Notes under the pieces: model-generated | The model's input: the letters and a program-made list of their open reading frames with translations, nothing else | What the model was told of the DNA's origin: nothing | Databases searched by the model: none | Source of the DNA: an uncultured Paracoccaceae bacterium | GTDB lineage: Bacteria > Pseudomonadota > Alphaproteobacteria > Rhodobacterales > Rhodobacteraceae | Assembly: GCA_947489325.1 (NCBI GenBank) | Contig: CANLDA010000013.1 | Span: 1-64,000 of the forward strand | Direction: 5' to 3' | DNA: 64,000 bases | Position numbers and translations under genes: made by a program | Shown here: positions 1-8,025 of the stretch, piece after piece | How positions within the stretch are numbered: the stretch's first letter is position 1 | Layout: the number at the start of each line of letters is the position of its first letter

Positions 1-126
1 GAAATTTGGCTTCCCCATAACGGCCTCCTTGCCTCAAAGTTAGGGAAGAAAGCGTCTACAAATCTAGGGGCTATTCAGCTTGATGGCGAAGCGGCTAAGA
101 AGGTGGTTCTCAACGGCGGGCTTTGA
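1..126 (+). CDS. C-terminal end of a gene that begins left of the window
   Basis: Frame 1 is open from the first base to a TGA at 124-126 and would encode about 41 residues ending in VVLNGGL. The gene converges on the serine recombinase gene, leaving 12 bases between the two stops. The protein cannot be identified from this tail. The call rests only on the open frame and the tidy convergent spacing. Confidence 0.4.
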   Translation, partial: EIWLPHNGLLASKLGKKASTNLGAIQLDGEAAKKVVLNGGL

Positions 127-138
127 GTTAATTGTCTC

Positions 139-852
139 TTAGCATTGCGGTTTTTCGGGATGTTCGGCATTGGCTTTTTTAAAGTTTCGTTCCGAATTTT
201 TGTGAATTTCGTTGAGCTCATGGCTAACTAGTTTGGTGTAGTTCTTAACAGTTTGAGGGTGCCAGAACCCGCCTTTGAAAGTCTTCACGCCTCGCTCATT
301 CAGCAACCTGGCCGTGCCAGAATACGAACCTGCCTCCGCCAAAGCCCGTTCGAACTCTACCCGTACCGTTTCGAAGAATTCCCGCTTTTCTATCCGCCGT
401 TGCGCCGCCAGCGCAGTGGCATTCCGGCCAAGCACGGTCCCACGGTTCTTTGCCGCTCTGAGCGCGGCTTTGGTGCGTTCTGATATCTGTCGGCGTTCCT
501 CTTCGGCAAAACAGGCCAGCAGGTGCAAGAAAAATGTTGAGACGTTTGGGTGCTCGCAGACGACCAGTTCTACCCCTTGGTCGATAATCCCGGAGATGAA
601 TGACACCTTCCTAGAAAAACGGTCCAGCTTCGGGATCAGCAGTTTCGACCGGGTCTTCTTGACGAGGTTGATCGCATTCCACAGTTCGACCCGGTCATCG
701 CGATTGCCGGACTGGATTTCTGTGAACTCGGCGACGACTTGATCGGTGGATTGAAGGAACTGCTCGACCATCGAACGTTGGGCTTCTAGTCCAAGACCAG
801 ACCGCCCCTGCCGCTCCGTCGAAACCCGATAGTAGGCAACGTATTCCGTCAA
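139..852 (-). CDS. Small serine recombinase (resolvase/invertase family)
   Basis: This is a site-specific DNA recombinase that acts through a 5'-phosphoserine link. The N-terminal catalytic domain shows YYRVSTERQ with the nucleophilic serine near residue 11, followed by KLDRFSRK and the EEERRQISERTKAAL helix typical of the family. The C-terminal part (SGTARLLNERGVKT..TVKNY) looks like the DNA-binding helix-turn-helix. At about 237 residues it has the size of a resolvase or invertase rather than a large integrase. The frame is open to a TTG at 870, but the TTG at 852 has a GGAGGG ribosome site at proper distance, so I use 852. It marks the left end of the accessory zone and could belong to a transposon or an older island. 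No recombination site for it was recognised. Confidence 0.85.
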   Translation of the reverse strand: MTEYVAYYRVSTERQGRSGLGLEAQRSMVEQFLQSTDQVVAEFTEIQSGNRDDRVELWNAINLVKKTRSKLLIPKLDRFSRKVSFISGIIDQGVELVVCEHPNVSTFFLHLLACFAEEERRQISERTKAALRAAKNRGTVLGRNATALAAQRRIEKREFFETVRVEFERALAEAGSYSGTARLLNERGVKTFKGGFWHPQTVKNYTKLVSHELNEIHKNSERNFKKANAEHPEKPQC

Positions 853-1136
853 TTCGAACCCTCCGTACAAAGCAAACCTTGGTTTGTCGTAGAATGCGTC
901 AAGAATCTGGTGATGCAGGACAACTGTTTTGAATTGGAAATTTTTTAGCGCTTAGAGGTGAAACTTAATTGAAGTCAGTCAGTCAGGATCGCCTGAGGCC
1001 CCGTTGGCTTGGTCCCATGGTTCTCTTTTGGAAGACGTAGGCCTCGTATTGAAAGAAAGGCTTGGGAGTAGATTGACGTTTGCGTTGAGAAGCGATCAAT
1101 TACTTAAAACAACCCAAGCATGAAAGGTTCTGGGAA
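853..1136. other. Intergenic region between the recombinase and the TIR cluster
   Basis: About 280 bases lie between divergent genes and must hold both promoters. It is fairly AT-rich. I see no convincing repeat, RNA gene or conserved ORF in it. Confidence 0.4.
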
Positions 1137-1667
1137 ATGAAAGTCTTTCCGGGTGCGGAAGTTCAAACACTCGCGGATTGTGTACCAGGCCAACTAGTGC
1201 GTAGTCTTGAATATGGTCAAGCAGACCGGCTTGGCATTGTGTTTGACGCGGTCGACAACGAACAGAAGCTGCGCGGCATTGTGGAGATTTTGGGGGATGT
1301 TCCTGCATTCGAGGTCGAACAACAACCTGACCAGATGCCTGTTCTGGCCTATTCCGGAAAAGTCGTATGGGACGTTGATCATAACGGACCGATTGAGACC
1401 AACGCTCGTGTATTATTTGATAAGTCTGGCGCTCTCATCTGTGGGAAAGATGGTTGGATTCTCAATGTCGCTTCGTCTCAGGGTTATGGGATGTCGCGTA
1501 CCAGAATGCAGTTCAATTTATTAACGGGTGAGCTTGATCGCTACCATGAACGCCTGAATAAAGTTGCGATTTTTGGGGCATGGTCAATTTCACTAGAAGA
1601 AACGGATAACCCGCGTGACCGCCGTCTCAAGATGGCCGATTTCAAAATAAAGAGTGAGGCAAACTGA
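1137..1667 (+). CDS. Protein of unknown function, first gene of the TIR cluster
   Basis: A 176-residue protein I do not recognise. It has no signal peptide or membrane segment and appears to be a soluble mixed alpha/beta protein with several short hydrophobic strands. The ATG at 1137 follows a GGGAA purine stretch. The stop at 1665-1667 lies four bases before the ATG of the TIR gene, which strongly suggests translational coupling, so it is probably a partner or modulator of the TIR protein. That role is inferred only from position. Confidence 0.65.
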   Translation: MKVFPGAEVQTLADCVPGQLVRSLEYGQADRLGIVFDAVDNEQKLRGIVEILGDVPAFEVEQQPDQMPVLAYSGKVVWDVDHNGPIETNARVLFDKSGALICGKDGWILNVASSQGYGMSRTRMQFNLLTGELDRYHERLNKVAIFGAWSISLEETDNPRDRRLKMADFKIKSEAN

Positions 1668-1671
1668 TCGA

Positions 1672-2619
1672 ATGGCGAAAATTTTTCTGTCCTACTCTCA
1701 TGCCGACGAAACCTACTGCGACATGCTGCAAAAGCACCTTGCCGCGCTCAGGCATCAAGGTCTCATTGATACTTGGCATGATCGTCGGATCAAAGCGGGC
1801 GACGAGTTTGAAAATTCTATCGACCAACAGTTGAATGAAGCAGAGATTATCCTTTTGTTGGTCAGTTCCGACTTCATTGCTTCGCGATATTGCTACGAGA
1901 TCGAAATGCAACGCGCGCTGGAGCGTCACGATTCCGGCGAGGCGCGAGTTATCCCGATCATTCTTCGGCCGTGCGATTGGCACGATACGCCTTTTGGAAA
2001 GCTTTTAGCGGCTCCTAAGGACGGCAAACCTGTCAAATCGTGGCCTGACATAGACGAGGCATTTCTTGACGTTGTACGGCAGATTAAGGTGGTCCTATCT
2101 GATCTTGGCGGAAAGGCGAAACCGACCTTGCCTGTATCGGCAAATCCTTCAGATGGGGCCGCGCCAATCGTTGATCGTGCTCGCTCAGCAAATTTGACTG
2201 TTCGAAAAGACTTCACAGAAGCTGACAAGGATGACTATCTGGAAAGTGCATTCACCTTTATGGCAGCATTTTTCGAGAACTCTCTCAGCGAGCTCGAAGA
2301 TCGTAATCCACAGCTTTCGACGCGCTTCCGCAGAATTGATGCCAACCACTTCACGGCAGTCATCTACAAAGAAGGTGAGGCAGTCTCTCGATGCAAGATC
2401 ACACTTGGCGGTATGTTTGGACGCTCAATTGGTTATTCCTACAATGATCAGGTTGGCGACAACAGTTTCAATGAAAACTTGTCAGTAGAAACTGATGACC
2501 AGCATTTGTTCCTGCGCTCTCTGGGTATGGCCATGCATGTGGGGAATGGTGAACGCAACCTAACAGAAGAGGGTGCCGCTGAGCTGTATTGGTCTCTTTT
2601 GATTCAGCCGCTTCAGTAG
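1672..2619 (+). CDS. TIR-domain protein, probable NAD-consuming defence effector
   Basis: The N-terminus (MAKIFLSYSHADE, residues 1-13) and the block VSSDFIASRYCYEIEM (about 64-79) are the conserved beta-A and catalytic-helix motifs of bacterial TIR domains. Glu76 or Glu78 would be the catalytic glutamate of the NADase fold. The TIR domain fills about residues 1-150. The remaining 165 residues form a separate unassigned domain that could sense infection or mediate assembly. A GTG at 1654 would extend the frame, but it overlaps the upstream gene and the ATG at 1672 begins exactly at the conserved motif. Bacterial TIR proteins commonly act in anti-phage systems such as Thoeris, CBASS or stand-alone TIR abortive infection; none of the signature partners (ThsA, cyclase) is present here. 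Confidence 0.85.
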   Translation: MAKIFLSYSHADETYCDMLQKHLAALRHQGLIDTWHDRRIKAGDEFENSIDQQLNEAEIILLLVSSDFIASRYCYEIEMQRALERHDSGEARVIPIILRPCDWHDTPFGKLLAAPKDGKPVKSWPDIDEAFLDVVRQIKVVLSDLGGKAKPTLPVSANPSDGAAPIVDRARSANLTVRKDFTEADKDDYLESAFTFMAAFFENSLSELEDRNPQLSTRFRRIDANHFTAVIYKEGEAVSRCKITLGGMFGRSIGYSYNDQVGDNSFNENLSVETDDQHLFLRSLGMAMHVGNGERNLTEEGAAELYWSLLIQPLQ

Positions 2620-2645
2620 TTTCTGGGCGCAAGGAGTGAGCCGAT

Positions 2646-3422
2646 ATGAAAGAGCATCGCTCATTGATTTACCTTTCGACTCTCGCGGCTCGAGGAGAGA
2701 TACCTCAGGGCGTAATTGACGAAGGGCGCATCTTCTCGCTGGGTCAATTTGAGAATAGCGATGAGCAGTCTCAACGTGTCTCAACCGTTGTTGATGGGCT
2801 TCGAGAACATGTTGGACAGCCTTTCGATAAGCATCCTTGGGCATTTGTCTTGAGTGGATCATCGTTTGAAAGAACAGGCATCCGCTCCCCAGCAATCTTT
2901 ATTGAATTGGTTACTCCGCAAGAGGATGGTTCAGTCGTTGTAGACACACGTTGCGGCGTGAAAGACCGAATTCTTAGCCGAGATAGGTTTGTATTCCGCC
3001 ATAGCCCAGATGGAACTACTGTAAACCTCAGGAATGACCAACGGCCCCCAGAGTTGGCAGACATGCCGAGGTGTTCTCAATATCCTTTAGCTATCGCGAT
3101 CCTCAACACTCGCGGATGCAGTGTTAGTTTGAAAAGGGCGCCCAGCCTTTCGAATAAGAGGCTGGTTCGGAAAGGTATGTACCCGACACCTGCACGCTAT
3201 GACGTTGATGCAGCCGAGTACCTGACGGCTCTAAGTGCCAAAAGGAAAAACAATGATTGTGGTGGAACACATGCGAGTCCGATACCGCACCTGCGACGCG
3301 CCCATGAACGGATCTTAGCCAATGGGCAAAGAATTTGGGTGTCGTCTGCATTGGTCAACGTTCGAAACCAGGACGATGTTTCCTTCGTCGAAAAACGTAA
3401 AGCGTACCGGAGGACCGAGTGA
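2646..3422 (+). CDS. Protein of unknown function, third gene of the TIR cluster
   Basis: A 258-residue soluble protein. The ATG at 2646 is preceded by AAGGAG at good distance and lies 26 bases after the TIR stop. Near the C-terminus is an arginine/histidine-rich segment, HLRRAHERILANGQRIWV, similar to a segment I have seen in phage and plasmid hypothetical proteins, followed by a short basic tail. No catalytic motif is apparent. Its place in the cluster suggests a functional link to the TIR protein, but it may be an independent passenger. Confidence 0.6.
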   Translation: MKEHRSLIYLSTLAARGEIPQGVIDEGRIFSLGQFENSDEQSQRVSTVVDGLREHVGQPFDKHPWAFVLSGSSFERTGIRSPAIFIELVTPQEDGSVVVDTRCGVKDRILSRDRFVFRHSPDGTTVNLRNDQRPPELADMPRCSQYPLAIAILNTRGCSVSLKRAPSLSNKRLVRKGMYPTPARYDVDAAEYLTALSAKRKNNDCGGTHASPIPHLRRAHERILANGQRIWVSSALVNVRNQDDVSFVEKRKAYRRTE

Positions 3423-3537
3423 CGCGTACCGGAAGGAGGTGCTTACTGGAAAAAAATCTGAACTGGCACAGGACGCCGTTTGGACATCCCGAGCCTGATT
3501 GCATCCAGTTAGTGGTATTCATGCTGGGCAGTTGGGT

Positions 3538-4146
3538 TCAGCTTTCGGGGATTGCCGCAATGCTGGTGAGGTCATAAGAGAAAGACCGTCTTGTCAGTTC
3601 TGGCGTGGAGCCTGTGACGAGTGACCAAGTTGTTCGCAGGCATTGGTTCTCGTTCATGTTGCCGGGATTGAAACTGCCTGAGAATGAAACCGGCTGTCCG
3701 CCCTTCAAGCCGAGCACCGTGTTGCGGTAGGCAGCTGGGACTTCGGCACGGATCTTGTTGTCGTGGCCGATTTCCATTTCAAGGTACATATCGGTGTTGT
3801 CGTCCGTCAGGTTGGCTTCATCAAAAACGCCGATCCAGCCTGTTTTTTGGCCAAAGGGATTGAAGGCCTTTCTCGAGCACAGCTCCCTGTTGCCGTTGAT
3901 GTAGGCTAATGCCTCAGCCGCGTCATTTGCGGCTTCGTCAGCAGCGGCAACGGCCCGGCCCACGATGTTGTCAAAAACTCTTTGATCGGCGGGAGCGTGT
4001 GATTCTGCTAAGCGAACAATTTTGTCATCCCGGCTCTCGTAGTCCGAGTAGACCGAGTATGCCACATAGCCGAAGCCCAGATATGCGGCCAGCTTGATGC
4101 CGTCGAGAAGTGTGAAATTGTCTTCATCGTCCTTAGATTTGGTCAT
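3538..4146 (-). CDS. Membrane-anchored protein of unknown function
   Basis: About 202 residues from the ATG at 4146, which has a GAGAGAAAAG ribosome site; an upstream in-frame start at 4188 lacks one. A hydrophobic stretch near residues 14-32 (LLDGIKLAAYLGFGYVAYSVY) could be an N-terminal membrane anchor. The rest is acidic and lacks recognisable motifs. It lies downstream of the secreted protein at 4281-5741 on the same strand, so the two may form an envelope-related pair. No function can be assigned. Confidence 0.6.
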   Translation of the reverse strand: MTKSKDDEDNFTLLDGIKLAAYLGFGYVAYSVYSDYESRDDKIVRLAESHAPADQRVFDNIVGRAVAAADEAANDAAEALAYINGNRELCSRKAFNPFGQKTGWIGVFDEANLTDDNTDMYLEMEIGHDNKIRAEVPAAYRNTVLGLKGGQPVSFSGSFNPGNMNENQCLRTTWSLVTGSTPELTRRSFSYDLTSIAAIPES

Positions 4147-4280
4147 GTCTTTTCTCTCGTATGTGGGGTTTTTAGTTCGCGAAGGCATCCCATGAGACTG
4201 AGCGGCCCTTCAACGGGGCCACCCAATTTCAAGCAGGGCAACGCCCGTAAATTCGGTGTCTATGGATGAGTTTGAGGCCA

Positions 4281-5741
4281 CTATTCAAAGCTGGGCGTAG
4301 CAGCGCCAAATGTATCCTTCCTGAGGACAAGCCTGACTTCGCCATCTTCAGGTTGCTCAACACAGAGCTTTTGGCCTTTGGGTCCTTTGCCGCAACTGGA
4401 AAGCAGCCAGTAAGGGTCCTTGAATGCAAGTGCAGGTCCAAACCCCATTGCAGAAAGGGCAGCAGCTTCGGCGGTGCTTTGCGTTATAAATTTGCGGTCG
4501 GCTTCCATGGCCCCCACGATGCCTTGCTCAAGGAGAAAGCTGGAGACCTCCTCATAGTCGTAAGAGCAGACATCAAAGGCTTCGCAATTGAACGAAACCT
4601 CAGCTTTAGTGAACGCGACCATCTGGTCGTCGCGCTGGCACGATTGCGACCCAAAAAGATCTGCACTGCATTCGTATTGTTGTGAGGTGAGGACCGTTTT
4701 CATCTCCTCGACCGTCAAGGCCCAGCAGATACCTTTCAGGGAAACGAGGTCGGTACACTTCTGTTTGATGCCGTCTGCGCTCCTTGCCGCTTCAGCAATG
4801 GTCGCCTCTCGTTGTCGGTTATCATGTTCTGCGATCCGCTCAGCGACGACCCGGAGCGGGCGTGAGAAATTTGTTTGCCAAGCGTTGTCCGAACAAGCCC
4901 TGCTTTTTGCACAGGTCATCAATTCCCGTGCTTTTTCAATATTGGGTGGCAGTTGGGATCGGACTGCTTCGGGGATGTTCTCGTCGCCGACGTATGCTCT
5001 GGCCAGCCACACTTTCGCCAGGGCCACCTTTTGGGAGGAGGCAAACCGCAAACATGATAAAATGGCTTCAGGGCTGAGTTCTGGATGAAAACCTAGGTTT
5101 GAATATATCGTGGTGCCCCCCAAGGCAGTATCGGCTACGAGCGCTGAAGAAAATGGTGCGCCGTGATAAGCTGCTAATGTGCGGAGTTCCAACGCAGCCA
5201 CCTCTTCACCTGAATTAGCTCGTTCTCTCGCCTGTGCGACAAGGCGCTTCAACTGGTTGTATGCCAAAGGCTCCCTGTTGCACCGGAACCCTGATGGAAC
5301 TTTCGCAAGGTCATTTCGCTCTGTCTGGTCGGCGACTTGAGCATCGCCACAACCGTCGCATTCTCCCCCTTCTCCCCACATAAAGGCGCTGGCCGAACCG
5401 TCGACGAATTGATTGACGAATGCGTTGGCCCGTTGCGATGTGACCAAGTTCAGGTCGTCGCCCATGTTCTGTTCCATCATGGCCGCCGCTTGGTGAAGGG
5501 CGTTTGCTGTGTTTCGCCCCCACAGGCCGTCCAAAGTGCTGGCATAGAGGCCGTATTCTGACAGCTGAGATTGTATTTGAATGCGGTCGCGCTGGCTGAG
5601 CCCTTTGAACGCTCCTTCCAGTAGAAGTTGCGTTTGTTCGGAGATTTGCGCCTGTGAGGTGGTCTGGGCGAAGCTTGGGGCTGCCCCACTGAAAGCGAGA
5701 GCGGAAAGGGCTAGGAATGTGGAAATTGTCAGTTTTTTCAT
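4281..5741 (-). CDS. Secreted Cys-rich protein of unknown function with a possible peptidoglycan-binding-like segment
   Basis: A 486-residue protein with a clear Sec signal peptide (MKKLTISTFLALSALAFSG, cleavage probably after SFAQ near residue 26). Residues 55-90 (QIQSQLSEYGLYASTLDGLWGRNT) resemble the peptidoglycan-binding type 1 fold, whose hallmark is an Asp-Gly-x-Trp-Gly core. The remainder contains about a dozen cysteines, including ECDGCGD, suggesting disulfide bonds in the periplasm. I see no catalytic motif. It is probably a cell-wall associated periplasmic protein. Confidence 0.65.
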   Translation of the reverse strand: MKKLTISTFLALSALAFSGAAPSFAQTTSQAQISEQTQLLLEGAFKGLSQRDRIQIQSQLSEYGLYASTLDGLWGRNTANALHQAAAMMEQNMGDDLNLVTSQRANAFVNQFVDGSASAFMWGEGGECDGCGDAQVADQTERNDLAKVPSGFRCNREPLAYNQLKRLVAQARERANSGEEVAALELRTLAAYHGAPFSSALVADTALGGTTIYSNLGFHPELSPEAILSCLRFASSQKVALAKVWLARAYVGDENIPEAVRSQLPPNIEKARELMTCAKSRACSDNAWQTNFSRPLRVVAERIAEHDNRQREATIAEAARSADGIKQKCTDLVSLKGICWALTVEEMKTVLTSQQYECSADLFGSQSCQRDDQMVAFTKAEVSFNCEAFDVCSYDYEEVSSFLLEQGIVGAMEADRKFITQSTAEAAALSAMGFGPALAFKDPYWLLSSCGKGPKGQKLCVEQPEDGEVRLVLRKDTFGAATPSFE

Positions 5742-5794
5742 GGTTTGTTACGCACCTGAATATTGATGTCGGATCGCTGGTTTCGGTCTGCCAA

Positions 5795-5822
5795 TCTCAA
5801 ATCTCAAATCTCAAATCTCAAA
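5795..5822. repeat. Tandem heptamer repeat, four to five copies of ATCTCAA
   Basis: The run AATCTCAAATCTCAAATC continues through 5822 as a head-to-tail 7-base unit. Such simple repeats can change copy number by slippage. It lies 54 or more bases upstream of the start of the minus-strand gene that begins at 5741, so a change in length could alter the promoter spacing of that gene. Confidence 0.7.
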
Positions 5823-5998
5823 TCGCAGACGGTGAGATGTGAGGCTTGGCCTAAGGGTGGTCTCTCCTGAAAAGGTGAAGGCCAACAGATGTAATGGGGA
5901 GCTGGTGTGGAAATGTCGTCGCGGCCCGAGCAATCAGTGGAGCGGTCAAGCTGGCGCACGGTGGCGGGCCGCGTTTCGTTCGTTGAATTTGGTTGCAT

Positions 5999-6163
5999 AA
6001 CGCCCCGATCTGCGAGCGCCCTCGCAATGCTTGACTGGTGATCGGGGTGTTAGAAAACCGCACTGAGACGGTCCCTGTGCCTTTAGCCGGGGCCTGTTGT
6101 ATAACACAGGCACCCCGACCATAGGTCAAGGGAGCGCGAGTTACCTCGCGCCAAATCTCAGTG
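5999..6163. ncRNA. Possible structured RNA: clustered inverted repeats upstream of the SIR2 cassette
   Basis: Several stems can be drawn by eye. 5999-6010 pairs with 6040-6051 (12 bp, one G-T) and encloses the perfect hairpin TGCGAG-CGCC-CTCGCA (6011-6026). CACTGAGA (6061-6068) pairs with TCTCAGTG (6156-6163). Inside that stem are a hairpin built on CCTGT/ACAGG within GGGG/CCCC (about 6090-6117) and GCGCGAG-TTAC-CTCGCGC (6134-6151). Such nesting is more than chance usually gives and suggests a folded transcript or a complex DNA site. Strand and ends are unknown. Confidence 0.4.
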
Positions 6164-6370
6164 AAGGGTTTCTAAGCCCCAACATGACCGCGTCTGCCAT
6201 GTTGAGATCAGTGATAGCAGCTAAGTTGCGGGAGCAAAAGGTGTTCTGGCTGTATCCTCAGTCATGAAACTCGCACGTCACAACCCCGCCGAGCACGAAA
6301 CTAGCTTCATGTTATTGCATTGAGGGCCACGTGTTCCTAACATCGCAAACACAACACAAAGGTGAAAATT

Positions 6371-6976
6371 ATGACCGGCACGTCACCTATTATTAGGCTT
6401 AGTCTAAATACTTTCATTCGGTACTATTCCATAGACCCGTCCAAGCTTGTTGGTGAAATCAGCCGCCGAATGCAGAGCGTTGGCGGTTATGACTACTATA
6501 ATACTCTTGCAGATGCAGTTTGTGCGAAGGCATCGGGAGCGACCCAAGATGAAATTGAGTACATCTTGGGTCGGTCGAGTAACCCTAGCGAAGTGGCACA
6601 CAATAAAGCTGCTTACGAAGCTTTTGAGTGCAAGTTTGGAAAAAAGAAGGGGCTTGGTGTCTTCGAAAAGAAAGACGAAGTAAAAATGTGTGGCGGTCAA
6701 TTGCTGATATTGGTGAACCCGCTGTTTTACATCGAAACTGCAAAATCGTTTGAGGTCTACAATATCTGGGCAACGCAAAAGCCTACTCTAGATAGGGCAA
6801 GAGCCGGAGTGGGCGTTCATCTGATGAAAGAGGCTTTCAGAAAGAGCGCGCCAAACTACCAATACAAAATGTTCGATGCTGTCGATGGCAAGACTTACTC
6901 GGCTGTCAACAACACGATACCTCAAGCCGTTGAAAGCGTCGCCCGGAGCATCGTTGATTTAGCACGCAATGCATAA
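6371..6976 (+). CDS. Protein of unknown function, partner of the SIR2-like protein
   Basis: A 201-residue, mildly basic protein (many Lys and Tyr) without signal or membrane segment. The ATG at 6371 follows AAAGGTG; a GTG nine bases upstream is also in frame but has a worse site. It ends one base before a TTG that begins the next reading frame and nine bases before the likely ATG of the SIR2 gene, so the two are co-translated. I do not recognise the family. Companion genes in SIR2 defence cassettes often act as sensor, nucleic-acid binder or second effector. Confidence 0.65.
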   Translation: MTGTSPIIRLSLNTFIRYYSIDPSKLVGEISRRMQSVGGYDYYNTLADAVCAKASGATQDEIEYILGRSSNPSEVAHNKAAYEAFECKFGKKKGLGVFEKKDEVKMCGGQLLILVNPLFYIETAKSFEVYNIWATQKPTLDRARAGVGVHLMKEAFRKSAPNYQYKMFDAVDGKTYSAVNNTIPQAVESVARSIVDLARNA

Positions 6977-6985
6977 TTGAAACCC

Positions 6986-7981
6986 ATGAGATCTATTTAC
7001 ATATTTGGAAATGGTCTTGGCATGGCCATTTCACCAGAAGCGTTCAATTTGCCGAACGCAATGATTGACATTTGGGCAGATGAATCTCTTGAGGATGACC
7101 AAAAAGAATTAATGTCAGCCTGCTTGCCAAGAGATGTTGCTCAACCAACCTCAGAGCAACAGCTTGCTAAGCTACAAGATACTGTGAATGCATGTGAAAT
7201 CCTATTGTCCGTGCGTGATACCGGTGCTGGGCATTGGTTGTCAGAAGAGGGGAGAAGGTTCCCCGATGCGGTGTATAAGCTAACTTTTCTTGTCGCCCGC
7301 AAGATGCATCTTGCCAAACATATTTCGGGTGAGCGATGTGGCGAAAGCTGTGTCGTACCAGGAGATTTCTTTGCACCACTTATCCAGAAGATCAAAGAAA
7401 CACAGTCTCATGTGGCGACGTTGAACTACGACGGGCTGCTTTCTACTGCGCTTCGGGAAGCAGGTGTTCTAGGAAGTTCAAAGCCTACTTTGATTGATGG
7501 GTTCGTTTCTTCTAAGTTTGACCGAACGAATTTGTTTCGGAAAAAGAGCTTTGGTGGATGGTATCTTCATCTACATGGGAGCCCCCTCTTCGTCGGTAAA
7601 TCTGGGGCGACACCTAGGAAGGTTGCAGAATCCACAATACGAAGGCGTACGCCCCCCCAGCAAGCAGGCAGGCATATTGTACTTACCCACTTCACACACA
7701 AACCGAAGATCATAGCATCTTCTGAAGTGCTGAGCATTTACTGGGAATTCTTGCAGATGGCGATCGATGAAAGCCAGGAGATTGTGATTTTCGGATACTC
7801 GGGCAACGACATTCATTTGAATCGGATCATTTCCCAGCAGCGTGCAGACAAGCATGTAAAAGTGATTGATTGGTTGGGATCCGGTACCTTGGCTGTTAGA
7901 TCATCGTTTTGGACCGAACAGCTTGGTGGAGAAGTTGAACTGCATCTACTCGAAGATGTCCTGACGTTCTCCGATTGGTAG
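6986..7981 (+). CDS. SIR2-like NAD-hydrolysing protein (defence-type)
   Basis: A 331-residue protein with the landmarks of bacterial SIR2-like domains. FGNGLGMAI (about residues 7-15) is the NAD-binding glycine loop, VATLNYDGLL (about 144-153) carries the conserved Asn-Tyr-Asp, LHLHGSPLF (about 194-202) carries the likely catalytic histidine, and FGYSGND (about 269-275) is a later conserved loop. Proteins of this type deplete NAD during phage infection (for example in DSR, Thoeris ThsA and prokaryotic Argonaute-linked systems). No zinc-binding cysteines of classical sirtuins are seen, which fits an NADase rather than a deacylase. Confidence 0.8.
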   Translation: MRSIYIFGNGLGMAISPEAFNLPNAMIDIWADESLEDDQKELMSACLPRDVAQPTSEQQLAKLQDTVNACEILLSVRDTGAGHWLSEEGRRFPDAVYKLTFLVARKMHLAKHISGERCGESCVVPGDFFAPLIQKIKETQSHVATLNYDGLLSTALREAGVLGSSKPTLIDGFVSSKFDRTNLFRKKSFGGWYLHLHGSPLFVGKSGATPRKVAESTIRRRTPPQQAGRHIVLTHFTHKPKIIASSEVLSIYWEFLQMAIDESQEIVIFGYSGNDIHLNRIISQQRADKHVKVIDWLGSGTLAVRSSFWTEQLGGEVELHLLEDVLTFSDW

Positions 7982-8025
7982 CAGTGCCGAAAAAAATCAT
8001 ATTGGTTTCAGTATCTTGATCAATA

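Larger units (their letters stand above)
5742..6370. other. Intergenic region with a heptamer repeat and a dense set of hairpins
   Basis: About 630 bases without a convincing gene. It contains a tandem ATCTCAA repeat near 5795-5822 and then, from 5999 to 6163, several perfect inverted repeats (listed separately). It ends at the promoter and AAAGGTG ribosome site of the gene at 6371. Short ORFs overlap the hairpins but have no credible starts. Confidence 0.5.

Noticed and set aside
5851-6129. ORFs crossing the hairpin cluster before the SIR2 cassette
   Set aside because: They lack a start with a ribosome site and would read through the hairpins, so coding is unlikely.
5999-6163. Retron ncRNA
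   Set aside because: The layout of inverted repeats is suggestive, but no reverse transcriptase gene is anywhere near.
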